Positions 19,601 to 27,040 are shown, counted from the stretch's first letter. The stretch is DNA of 64,000 nt from Methanobrevibacter sp. YE315 (GCF_001548675.1 NZ_CP010834.1:717501-781500); one strand, 5' to 3'. Numbers and translations: made by a program. The notes: a model not told the origin generated them from the letters alone.

Positions 19601-19765
19601 AATTTCAATGTTAAGGGAAACACCTACAAAGCTCAGATAGTCAATGGTGTGGCAACCGTTACACTGCCTGATATGGCACCCGGAACATATACTCTTAAAA
19701 CCAGCTACGGCGGTAATTACAAGTATCTTGCAGAAACAAAAACACGTTCAATAACAATAAAATAG
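16652..19765 (+). CDS. Beta-helix plus Ig-repeat adhesin-like protein 1
   Basis: A 1037-residue secreted protein. It has a signal peptide (residues 1 to about 23), a right-handed beta-helix of Chlamydia-Pmp-like GGAI repeats (about 45-530), then about six Ig-like repeats to the C-terminus, which ends KTRSITIK without an anchor. Beta-helix rungs carry the pattern GNAYN[C/S]SFxxC. The TTG at 16652 is chosen as start because GGGGT lies 9 bases upstream and the same TTG, leader and first codons recur in the next gene, where the downstream ATG (16670 here) is lost. Likely function: attachment to host, plant or partner-cell surfaces. Confidence 0.8.
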   Translation: MKFNRIMLVSILLLILAIGAVSAADENITDMTDEVLSTEPADELEVTQPEDFSELVTLIKGTSSGKTLTLDKDYINDGTYTKGILISKKMTIDGQGHTLDANQKSNIFRISNDQVILKNINFINTYHATYSAVYGACTIINCTFTDCISEKDGGAIYQGTAYNSSFINCKAYLPELSWEHEDINWNYVCRGGAIYNGDAYNCTFMNCEAKYLYYDGVVNIYTKGYGGAIYDGNAYDCSFIKCTSVDGGAVVGNVTNCSFINCSVNNYGGAIFSGTAYNSSFMNCKAYRSEDEFDYYDSKNHEACKGGAIYNGNAYNCSFKTCIAEYIYQDWEWDAKGYGGAIYQGNAYDCSFSECISVDGGAIYQGDAHNSSFEKCFGTSVGWSVGFGGAINQGDAFNCSFVTCHAYSGGAIYDGNAYNSSFIGCYAYDGPTIAGSGGAISRGDSYNCYFECCSAGSGSAIYYGNALNCSFVECYNWQYGYGGVIYMGNVSDSIFINCSSSKKNLIIKGNYNNCTFIPLTLSSSNLTVNYGNGGKLPIKTLSNGINIEGITVNVKIYKDNQLINSFSAVSGSDLNIDAAPGKYIIALACAGADPLNVSLVVNKGSPKLTLANDFAKSGETANVKVTMSKKSTGFARITINGETYRVPISSGVASVDIPNLADGSYAVKVTYGGNVYFNAETITGTFHVGKFKQGMQLETQNITVGDTERITAKLAKDATGFVRFIIGEDTYKVAIENGVAYVDIDDLTVGTYSVTLKYGGNYKYNVESITETFNVAKPSPGLEFRIVHDYYDIGASPEIEVHLASDTTGFVRFIIGNETYKVQIGNGWASIKLSSLKAGLYNLIVKYAGNYKYRAETITTSFQVGKTTPEIQIETTNIKVGETERITANLPTDTTGFVRFIIGEDTYKVQLKKGVAYVDIADLKAGTYSVTVKYAGNYKYNAKTETASFTVSKISPGISVAKTTVGGKTVLTASIAADARGNINFNVKGNTYKAQIVNGVATVTLPDMAPGTYTLKTSYGGNYKYLAETKTRSITIK

Positions 19766-19793
19766 AGATTAAATTCTCTATTTTTTTCTTCTT
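19759..19793 (+). terminator. Terminator overlapping the adhesin 1 stop codon
   Basis: A perfect 9-bp stem AAAATAGAG / CTCTATTTT (19759-19767 and 19776-19784), with the TAG stop in the left arm, is followed by T-rich sequence. Confidence 0.65.
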
Positions 19794-19839
19794 TTTTTAT
19801 TTACTAAAAATATACTGGAAAACAAATTTTCCATTCAGA

Positions 19840-19909
19840 AATATATATTAGCTTTAAAAAATTAATCATTAATTAAGTTTTAAAAAAATTTTTTAAGGGG
19901 TTGTATATT
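19840..19909 (+). promoter_or_regulatory. Promoter and leader of beta-helix adhesin 2
   Basis: A TATA-like AATATATATTA at 19840-19850 and an AGGGG Shine-Dalgarno at 19896-19900 precede the TTG start. The last 20 bases of the leader and the first codons are identical to those of adhesin 1. Confidence 0.55.
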
Positions 19910-22810
19910 TTGAAATTTAATAGGATTATTTTTGTCAGTATCCTATTGCTTATTTTCGAAATTGGTGCCGTTAACGCGGCCGATGAAAACATTACTGACA
20001 CGACGGAAGAGGTTCTCAGTGTAGAACCTGTTTACGAACTTGAAGCTGCACAGGGGGACTTTGCTGAACTGTCAAGTTTGGTAGAAAACACTTCCAGCGG
20101 AAAAACATTGAAATTAGAAAAGGATTATGTAAACGATAAATCCAGTAGTGAAATAAGAATCTCAAAGGAGATTACCATTGATGGACAGGGCCACACCATA
20201 GATGCAAATAAAAAATCAAGCATCTTTGTTGCAACCGATTACAAAGTAACACTGAAAAACATCAATTTCATTAATAGCTATGGTAATTATGGTACCGTTT
20301 ATGGAAATAAAGATAGCACAATCATTAATTGTACTTTCACTGATTGTAGAAGTTCTGGTGAAGAAAATAGGGGAGCCATTACTGGCGCAAGCGCTTATAA
20401 CTGTTCTTTTAAAAATTGCAATTCATGGTATGGAAGCGCCATGTGCGATAGTAATGCATATAATTGTTCATTTGTAGATTGTAGTGCTGACTGTGGTGGA
20501 GCAATTTTCCAAAGTAATGCTTATGATTGTTCCTTTAAGAATTGCTATTCTCCTGTTGATGCCGGAGGTGCAATCTTTTACGGTAACGCTTATAACTGTT
20601 CCTTTGAAAGTTGCCATGCATGTGGTGGCGGTGCAATTTGTTTCGGTAACGCTTATGACTCTTCCTTTGTAGATTGTTACTCTGAAGATTATAATGGACA
20701 TGGGGGTGCAATTTGGGACGGTGATGCTTATAACTGTTCCTTTATAAATTGTTACTGCTCTGAAGGTTATAATGGACGTGGAGGTGCAATTTGGGACGGT
20801 GATGCTCATAACTGTTCTTTTAAAAGTTGCCATGCCTATGCCGGCGGTGCTGTTTCTAAAGGTAATTCTTTTGATAGCTCTTTTCTAAACTGTTATGCTG
20901 TCGAGGATAATGGAGGGGCCATTTCCAATGGTAATGCAACTAATTGTTACTTTGAAAATTGTTATGCTGCCGATGAATCTTGTGGTGGAGCTATTGGTTA
21001 TGGTAATGCATATAATTCTTCTTTTGTAAATTGTAAAGCCGCCGGGGACTACGGTGGCGCAATTTTTCATGGAAATGCAAATGATTCTTCATTTATAAAC
21101 TGTCATTGTGAGTTCTATGGCGGCGCTATTTTTATTGGTGACGCTTATGGTTGTACTTTCTTAAATTGCTATTGTGCAGAGGGAGGTGCCATTTTTGGAA
21201 GTAAAATTATAACAAATTGCTTATTCATAAATTGTTCTTCTGTCGAATTTTTTGGTGAAGGTGGTGGTGCTATTTGCGAAAGTAATAATGCAAATAATTG
21301 TTTATTCATAAATTGTTCTTCTAATCGTCATGCAGCAGTTATGTATGGGGGCCGTATTTTGGATTCCTATTGCGTAAACTGTCATGACGCCTATAATGAT
21401 GAGCTAACCTATCCGACTGCATGGAGTGAAGAAAATTACAATGAAGGAAATTATGCATTCAAATCCGATTCACCGTTCATCTATGGCTATGCAGCATCTT
21501 ACTCTCTTGATTCAAGTCAAGTAGTTACAGTAGTCGTATTAGCAAGCGATGCAACAGGTAATGTAAAATTCACAATCAACGGAGTTACCAAAAAAGTCAA
21601 GGTTGCAAACGGAATGGCAAAAACATATTTCAATGATTTATACAAAGGAACATATCCTGTGACTATCCAATATGAAGGTGACGGCAACTATACAAGTGAT
21701 ACAATAACCACCTCAATCAAGATAGATAAGAAAAATGCCATTAAATCAGTTTCATCAAAAGACATTGAATATGGCGAAGATGCAGTAATTACTCTCAATG
21801 TCGATGAAAACGCTCCCGGAAACATTGAAGTTACCCTAAATGATGTAACTCAAAAGGTTAAAATAACCTCCGCTACATTGAATGTCAAATTCAGCGGATT
21901 GAAAATAGGATCATATGATGCAATGGTGAGCTATTCTGAAAATGATAAGTTCAATGGTCAAAACATGACCACAAGCTTTAACGTTGTCAAAGGAACACCA
22001 ATTGCTTCCGGTGCTGTAGACCCTAATCCTGTCGGTTTCGGTGATGATGCAGTTATCAGCGTTAACATGTCAAACAACAAGATTAACGGTAACGTATGGT
22101 TTACAATCTCAGATGAAAACAAAACCAAAATCTTAACCGATAAGATTCACATTGAAAACGGCACTGCAACCCGTGCAATTCCAGGTCTCGGCTTAGGCAA
22201 CTACTACCTGCACCTATACTACGCAGGTACCACACGCTATAATGCCCAAACAATCAAAGGAACCTTTGAAGTTGTCAAGAAAACACCGATAGCTTCAGTG
22301 AACGTTTCCAATTGGGCTCCAGGGGAAGATGTGACAATCAGGGTCAAAGTCAACAATGTAAACGGTAATATCTGGTACACCATCTCAGATTCCAATAAAA
22401 CCAAAATCCTTACCGATAGCTGTCATATTGAAGATGGCTGGGCAATTATTTCAGTTCCGGCGTTGAGTGTGGGAAAATACTATCTGCACATCTATTATGC
22501 AGGCAATGTCCATTATGCTGCTCAAACCATCAAATCCAGCTTTGAAGTGACTAAAATCTCACCGGAGCTGTCAGTTGCAAAAACCACTGTTGACGGAAAA
22601 ACTGTTCTTACTGCAAGCATTGCTGAAGATGCGCGTGGAAATGTGAAATTTGAAGTCAACGGAAGCACATACAAAGCTCAAATAGTTAAAGGTGTAGCAA
22701 CCATTACACTGCCAGATATGGCACCCGGAACCTACATACTTAAATCCCGCTATGGGGGCAATTACAAATATCTTGCAGAAACTAAAACACGTTCAATAAC
22801 AATCAAATAG
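19910..22810 (+). CDS. Beta-helix plus Ig-repeat adhesin-like protein 2
   Basis: A 966-residue tandem paralogue of the preceding gene. It has a signal peptide, a beta-helix with more than ten GGAI-type rungs (about residues 45-510), and about five Ig-like repeats ending KTRSITIK. No C-terminal membrane helix or sorting signal is seen. It starts at TTG 19910: the first nine codons match adhesin 1, but the downstream ATG has become ATT, so no ATG is available near the signal peptide. Rungs show N-C-S or N-S-S sequons followed by F-x-x-C. The last ~80 residues are nearly identical to those of adhesin 1, which suggests gene conversion. Likely an adhesin. Confidence 0.8.
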   Translation: MKFNRIIFVSILLLIFEIGAVNAADENITDTTEEVLSVEPVYELEAAQGDFAELSSLVENTSSGKTLKLEKDYVNDKSSSEIRISKEITIDGQGHTIDANKKSSIFVATDYKVTLKNINFINSYGNYGTVYGNKDSTIINCTFTDCRSSGEENRGAITGASAYNCSFKNCNSWYGSAMCDSNAYNCSFVDCSADCGGAIFQSNAYDCSFKNCYSPVDAGGAIFYGNAYNCSFESCHACGGGAICFGNAYDSSFVDCYSEDYNGHGGAIWDGDAYNCSFINCYCSEGYNGRGGAIWDGDAHNCSFKSCHAYAGGAVSKGNSFDSSFLNCYAVEDNGGAISNGNATNCYFENCYAADESCGGAIGYGNAYNSSFVNCKAAGDYGGAIFHGNANDSSFINCHCEFYGGAIFIGDAYGCTFLNCYCAEGGAIFGSKIITNCLFINCSSVEFFGEGGGAICESNNANNCLFINCSSNRHAAVMYGGRILDSYCVNCHDAYNDELTYPTAWSEENYNEGNYAFKSDSPFIYGYAASYSLDSSQVVTVVVLASDATGNVKFTINGVTKKVKVANGMAKTYFNDLYKGTYPVTIQYEGDGNYTSDTITTSIKIDKKNAIKSVSSKDIEYGEDAVITLNVDENAPGNIEVTLNDVTQKVKITSATLNVKFSGLKIGSYDAMVSYSENDKFNGQNMTTSFNVVKGTPIASGAVDPNPVGFGDDAVISVNMSNNKINGNVWFTISDENKTKILTDKIHIENGTATRAIPGLGLGNYYLHLYYAGTTRYNAQTIKGTFEVVKKTPIASVNVSNWAPGEDVTIRVKVNNVNGNIWYTISDSNKTKILTDSCHIEDGWAIISVPALSVGKYYLHIYYAGNVHYAAQTIKSSFEVTKISPELSVAKTTVDGKTVLTASIAEDARGNVKFEVNGSTYKAQIVKGVATITLPDMAPGTYILKSRYGGNYKYLAETKTRSITIK

Positions 22811-22838
22811 AGATTCATTTTCTCTATTTTTTTCTTCT
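22805..22838 (+). terminator. Terminator overlapping the adhesin 2 stop codon
   Basis: AAATAGAGA (22805-22813) pairs perfectly with TCTCTATTT (22821-22829); the TAG stop lies in the left arm and a T/C-rich run follows. Confidence 0.65.
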
Positions 22839-22981
22839 TTTCTACCAGCTATTCTCCATTGCATATTATTTCTCCTAGCATTGGCCATTTAACTACTTCA
22901 ATGTTTTTGCGTGATTATATGTGTCTTCTTTTTAATTTACTTGTGCCTCATGGTAGAGAAGCTACTTTCATAAGTTCATAT

Positions 22982-23048
22982 GGAGGAATTATTATATACA
23001 TATGATTGACACAATATTAATTAACATTATTTACATTGGTGGGGCATC
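22982..23048 (+). promoter_or_regulatory. Shared promoter cassette, copy 3 (diverged)
   Basis: GGAATTATTATATACATATG and the following TTGACACAATATT match the TATA box and TTTAACACA motif of the cassettes at 9939 and 15424. A GGTGGGG Shine-Dalgarno lies before ATG 23049. Confidence 0.55.
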
Positions 23049-23657
23049 ATGGAAAAAAATAAAATTATAATTATAGCATTAATTGCAGTTATCATTGCTC
23101 TTTTGGTTGGAATAGTTGCAATGATGCCAAATACGAATAAACAAGATACAAAATTAATATTTGAAGGCAATTCCACAATTGCTGAAGGTGATTCAATTAA
23201 AATTAAGTTAATTGACAATAATGGAGCAGAATTATCCAATAAAGAAGTTAATATAACAGTCACTGATGAAACAAAAACAAGCGATTACCATTCAGTTGTT
23301 ACAGATGAAAAAGGAGTTGGAACTTTAAAATTAGATAAAAGTGCTGGAAATTATACTATTGCTGCTAATTATGGAGGTAATGAAAATTATAATGGATGTA
23401 ATGCAACTAAAAAGATAACAATTGAAGGAAAAGTTGTTGAGGAACAGGCATCACAACAATCAACACAATCAACACAATCATCAAGTTCATCATCATCATC
23501 TAAATATAGTATAGATAATTTACCTCCAAGTAATGATCCATATCCTGAGACTAGGAGGTATCAGGAAGGTGATTATGTAATTCAGGAATATGAAGATGGT
23601 TACGCAAGTGTTGTTGATTTAAGAACTGGTGAAAGAACAAGTGGTGGATTTAGATAA
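23049..23657 (+). CDS. Signal-anchor Ig-like surface protein, paralogue D
   Basis: A 202-residue member of the family at 9156, 10025 and 15510. It has an anchor helix (residues 5-26), an Ig-like domain with NSTIAEGDSI and YNGCNAT, a Gln/Ser/Thr linker (about 143-158), and a C-terminal tail starting NLPPSNDPYPETRRY and ending near VVDLRTGERTSGGFR. The tail pairs with that of paralogue A; the Ig domain is closest to paralogue C. Codon use is more AT-biased than in its neighbours. Function unknown. Confidence 0.6.
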   Translation: MEKNKIIIIALIAVIIALLVGIVAMMPNTNKQDTKLIFEGNSTIAEGDSIKIKLIDNNGAELSNKEVNITVTDETKTSDYHSVVTDEKGVGTLKLDKSAGNYTIAANYGGNENYNGCNATKKITIEGKVVEEQASQQSTQSTQSSSSSSSSKYSIDNLPPSNDPYPETRRYQEGDYVIQEYEDGYASVVDLRTGERTSGGFR

Positions 23658-23691
23658 TTAAAAGTTGATAATATTGAATAAAAACATAATC

Positions 23692-23730
23692 ATGATTTCC
23701 GTTATATTCGGAATCATCATTTCCTATTTT
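23692..23730 (+). terminator. Hairpin terminator after paralogue D
   Basis: ATGATTTCCG (23692-23701) pairs with CGGAATCAT (23709-23717) with a one-base bulge, followed by a T-rich tract ending in six T. Confidence 0.5.
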
Positions 23731-23878
23731 TTATACCTAAAGTTACTTGCATAAATATTAATTTCAGCTATATTATATTTATGGTCATTATTGAAAAATT
23801 AATTTAATTCATTGTTTCTTTAATAATATTAATTTGCTTTTGTGTCGATGATAATTTCATGCTTTTACATATATAAGT

Positions 23879-23997
23879 ATTAATAAAAAAGAGAGAGTAT
23901 GGGTGTTTAACTGACAAATTAAACACAAGTGTTTTCTTTTTTGAGGAAAATTATATTTTTTGCCAGATTTTTTTCCTACGACTTGTATCATATTAGA
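23879..23997 (+). repeat. Stem-loop repeat element, copy 2
   Basis: About 119 bases, highly similar to copy 3 at 26760-26877. It contains GAGAGAGTATGG, the stem GTGTTTA (23903-23909) / TAAACAC (23920-23926), a GAGGAAAATTATATTTTTT block, and a right-end block CCTACGACTTGTATCA. A TATA-like ATATATAAG at about 23869-23877 lies just upstream, so it may be transcribed as a small RNA. No protein is encoded. Confidence 0.65.
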
Positions 23998-24512
23998 TGG
24001 TACATTTTCTATTGAACGGCGATGAAAACTATTCAATCGTCTAAAATTTTTAGGAATAATATAACAATCATAACTGATGAAAAAGACGACAGTTTAATTT
24101 AAGATATTAATATTAAACAGTTAATCCTTCAGATTGATTTTTGATAAAATTATTTTACAAATTTTCAGTTTTATTAAAAAATAAAATTTTTAAAATTTTT
24201 TTTTAATAGCATGATGGAAATCAAATAGAATTTTGTCATACTCATTATCTTTTGTCATTTTTATTTAGAAAATAGATATATTTTTTAAAAAATATTCATT
24301 TTTATAATAATGAAAAAAATATACAAACACATATAAATTTATTTTAAAAATAATTATAATTAAATAAAATAAAAAATATGTTGGTTATTATCTAAAAAAA
24401 TATTAAAATTTATATACAATAAAAATAAATTAATAATTGTAAATAATAATGTTATTTACCTAAATGGGAGCAATCCTATAATTTAGTTAATAAAAAATTC
24501 TAGGGAATTAAA
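23998..24512. other. AT-rich intergenic region before the LDLS-repeat protein
   Basis: No gene is seen. Short coding-like traces (LNGDENYSIV, TIITDEKDDSLI) end at stops near 24040-24110 and may be debris from a decayed gene. The right part is extremely AT-rich and must hold the promoter of the next gene; a TAGGGA motif lies at 24502-24507, six bases before its ATG. Confidence 0.35.
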
Positions 24513-26477
24513 ATGAGATTTAAAAAAACATATGTGCTGGCAATGGTGTTGATGTTTTTGTTAACATTATCCTGTGCATATGCTGATGAAAATCAATCAG
24601 CGGATACTACCTTGTTATCTAGCTCTGCAACCGAAGATGACGTAGTATTATCTTCAACAATAGATGGGGATGAATCAAATCCTATGTTGGGCTCATTTGA
24701 GATGAATTACGAGGATCTGGTTGTTAAGGATATAAACTTTTCGGGAAATTCCACACATTTGGAGTTTGAAGCCTTCAGTCAAGATGGTTTGGACATGTCT
24801 GCATTCGCCATGTCAATCATTCCTGGCGTTGACTCTTCAAAACTTGATTTGACTATGTTCATCCCTAAAGTTTCATATACTAACAACAATGGTACAGAGT
24901 TCGTATTTGAAAACCTTGATTTGTCTATCGCACCTAGCTCAGATCCATCAGCTCTTGACTTCAAAGTCCTTATGGATAATCTACAACTATTGACTCAGAA
25001 TAGTTATGTATACCTCGAGGGCCTTGACATGTTTTTCAAATCATATCCTGAAGTGAATGGCGTTAACTTAGCTATTGCCTTTTCCGAATTGATGTATGGC
25101 GACACTGATGAGAAACTTCTATACATGGGCGATTTGGATTTGGATATGAAATTGGGTCTGGATGGAAAAAGTATTGATTTGGCTATACTTTTACCTACCT
25201 TAAAACTCATAACAGGAAACAATAGGGTTGATGTAAGTGATTTGGATTTATCTATTTTATTGCCGGATTTAAAATTAGCAAATCTTGATTTGTCAGTCAT
25301 CATGTCAGATTTCAAATACACTAATTTAGATGACGTTAGTTTAAATTTGACTGATTTGGACTTGTCACTTGAGCCGATTTTAGATTCAACTGACTTCAAG
25401 GCAATTGTCCGCGGGTCTACTTTTAACTTTACTGGTTTAAATTCCAGTGATTTTCAGTTCCCAGGTTTCAATATTTCTGGTTTAAACTTTGAAAACATTA
25501 CTACTGGCTTGGACTTGTCTAGTGTTGACTTATCTGGTATTGTATCCATTTTAGATGTTTCAAATATGGACTTATCCAGCCTTGTCTCCTATTTGAGTTC
25601 AGGATTTGATATTACCACTTACACTGATAATACGCCGGGTAAATATCAAAGCTCTTTAGACTTTAACGCTATTGATCTTTCTAGTACAGGTTTATCAGGT
25701 TTGAATATTTCAGGTTTAGATTTGGGTAGCCTATTTACAAACATGAACTATTCAAGTTTAAGCTCAAGCGTGTTGAATTTAACAGGATTATTTGATTCAT
25801 TAGGCATCAATATATCTGATTTTGGTATAGACATGTCAGGTTATGATTTATCTGCAATCAACATTTCAGATATCTCATCCATATTAAGCGATTCTAACTT
25901 TAACATGTCTGCAATTACATCTAAGTTAAACTTATCCAGTCTTGACTTAGGTGGTCTTGATATATCAGGAATGATATCCAGTTTTAATTTATCCAGCTTA
26001 GATATATCCGGCATTTTGGGCATGTTTAATATTACTGATTTTGATTTGTCTGAATTTATGAAAGGTTTTGACTTGGAAAAATTACTAAACTTGTTCCGAA
26101 AGCAAAACACCACTCCAGACTCCAATCAAACAGTCCCATCTGCTCCAAGCAGTTATAAACCAGTCAAATATGCATACCGCAATGTAGCTCCAAAAACATA
26201 TACTGTTACACGCGTATCTGACCATCAAATAATCTGCAAATCAAAATTCTTTATTCTTGATCACTTAAACAAACTGTTTAATATGACATTCATCAACATC
26301 CACATAAAAGTGTATATTGATGGAGAGTTAGTATTTGATGGCAATACAACTGATGATTTAACACAAGTAATATTTGAAATCATAGACAAATACCTTGGAG
26401 AACATGAGATAACAGTGGAATTAACAGATAGTGAAAACAAAACAAAAACATATAAAGAAAAAATAATAGTGGAATGA
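24513..26477 (+). CDS. Secreted Leu/Asp/Ser-repeat protein with C-terminal Ig-like domain
   Basis: A 654-residue secreted protein. A signal peptide (about residues 1-24, ending SCAYA) is followed by a beta-rich region with repeated LDLS-type units, then at about 285-530 a dense array of degenerate units such as SSVDLSGI, SNMDLSSL and SSLDLGGLDISGM. A Pro/Ser linker follows, and an Ig-like domain of about 100 residues ends KEKIIVE. Periodic Leu, Ile and Asp with Ser/Gly turns suggest a beta-solenoid. N-x-S/T sequons are frequent (NISGL, NLTGL, NYSSL). I recognise no family; an extracellular binding or structural role is inferred. Confidence 0.65.
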   Translation: MRFKKTYVLAMVLMFLLTLSCAYADENQSADTTLLSSSATEDDVVLSSTIDGDESNPMLGSFEMNYEDLVVKDINFSGNSTHLEFEAFSQDGLDMSAFAMSIIPGVDSSKLDLTMFIPKVSYTNNNGTEFVFENLDLSIAPSSDPSALDFKVLMDNLQLLTQNSYVYLEGLDMFFKSYPEVNGVNLAIAFSELMYGDTDEKLLYMGDLDLDMKLGLDGKSIDLAILLPTLKLITGNNRVDVSDLDLSILLPDLKLANLDLSVIMSDFKYTNLDDVSLNLTDLDLSLEPILDSTDFKAIVRGSTFNFTGLNSSDFQFPGFNISGLNFENITTGLDLSSVDLSGIVSILDVSNMDLSSLVSYLSSGFDITTYTDNTPGKYQSSLDFNAIDLSSTGLSGLNISGLDLGSLFTNMNYSSLSSSVLNLTGLFDSLGINISDFGIDMSGYDLSAINISDISSILSDSNFNMSAITSKLNLSSLDLGGLDISGMISSFNLSSLDISGILGMFNITDFDLSEFMKGFDLEKLLNLFRKQNTTPDSNQTVPSAPSSYKPVKYAYRNVAPKTYTVTRVSDHQIICKSKFFILDHLNKLFNMTFINIHIKVYIDGELVFDGNTTDDLTQVIFEIIDKYLGEHEITVELTDSENKTKTYKEKIIVE

Positions 26478-26508
26478 TATCCATTATTATTTATTATTTT
26501 TTTTGAAT
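26462..26508 (+). terminator. Terminator overlapping the LDLS-repeat gene stop codon
   Basis: AAATAATAGTGGA (26462-26474) pairs with TCCATTATTATTT (26481-26493) over 13 positions with one G-U pair. The TGA stop begins the loop, and a run of T follows. Confidence 0.6.
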
Positions 26509-26513
26509 TTAAT

Positions 26514-26714
26514 TAAGAAAAGTTCGCAATTATATAAGATTTTTCCATGCATCCGAAGTATCCTACAAAGATTCCTGCGAAAAATACTGAAAACACTATA
26601 GTCAGTATTAGGTATGTTGCAAAATCAATTGTTTCATTAGCAGCGAAAGACATCCCGAAAAGGGGTCCCTGAACAAGAACAATCCCAATAACAATTATTG
26701 GAGCTTGCCTTCGT
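26514..26714 (-). pseudogene. 3' fragment of a membrane protein gene
   Basis: A 66-codon minus-strand frame encodes two strong hydrophobic segments (around IIVIGIVLVQGP and YLILTIVFSVFFAG) and ends YIIANFS before TAA. It has no start codon at its 5' end and is cut off by a TAA upstream. An internal ATG (26654) would give 46 residues but lacks a Shine-Dalgarno. It reads as the surviving C-terminus of a multi-spanning membrane protein; the parent family is not identified. Confidence 0.45.
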
Positions 26715-26759
26715 TATTGTTGATGTTTGGCAGAATCAAATTGTTATTTATAATTATAA

Positions 26760-26877
26760 GAATTAATAAAAAGAGAGAGTATGGGTGTTTAACTGACAAA
26801 TTAAACACCAGTGTTTTTGAGGAAAATTATATTTTTTTGGCAGATTTAAATTTTCCAACGACTTGTATCAAATTAGA
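26760..26877 (+). repeat. Stem-loop repeat element, copy 3
   Basis: Very similar to copy 2: AGAGAGAGTATGG, stem GTGTTTA (26785-26791) / TAAACAC (26802-26808), GTGTTTTTGAGGAAAATTA, then CCAACGACTTGTATCA near the right end. It lies between the membrane-protein fragment and the MFS promoter region. It is noncoding. Confidence 0.65.
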
Positions 26878-26956
26878 GAAATTGTGAAAAATCTAATTTA
26901 ACACGAATTCTAAATTTTGAGAGTGTATCATTATTTGACTAATAATGTGAGAGTGT

Positions 26957-26972
26957 TTTAGGTTTACCTAAA
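26957..26972. promoter_or_regulatory. Upstream operator-like palindrome
   Basis: TTTAGGTTTACCTAAA: 7-bp arms around a 2-base centre, matching the second palindrome at 27025 at 15 of 16 positions. It lies about 46 bases upstream of the TATA box of the MFS exporter gene. Confidence 0.6.
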
Positions 26973-27002
26973 TTTCAACTCTATTACATACTTTGTCGTC
27001 AT

Positions 27003-27040
27003 ACTATATAAAGCTTTCCATTTTTTTAGGTTAACCTAAA
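27003..27040 (+). promoter_or_regulatory. MFS promoter TATA box with overlapping operator
   Basis: The TATA box ACTATATAAAG lies at 27003-27013. The perfect 16-bp palindrome TTTAGGTTAACCTAAA at 27025-27040 covers the expected transcription start about 25 bases downstream. A repressor bound there would block the promoter. No regulator gene is adjacent, so it must act from elsewhere. Confidence 0.65.

Noticed and set aside
17100-21300. Short tandem repeated units that could suggest a CRISPR array
   Set aside because: The repeats are in frame with a long coding sequence and encode the GGAI/NCSF beta-helix rungs; spacing and sequence vary as protein repeats do, and no cas genes are nearby.
25004-26125. 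Antisense ORFs opposite the LDLS-repeat gene
   Set aside because: Their repetitive DKSK-type sequence is the reverse reading of the LDLS repeats.
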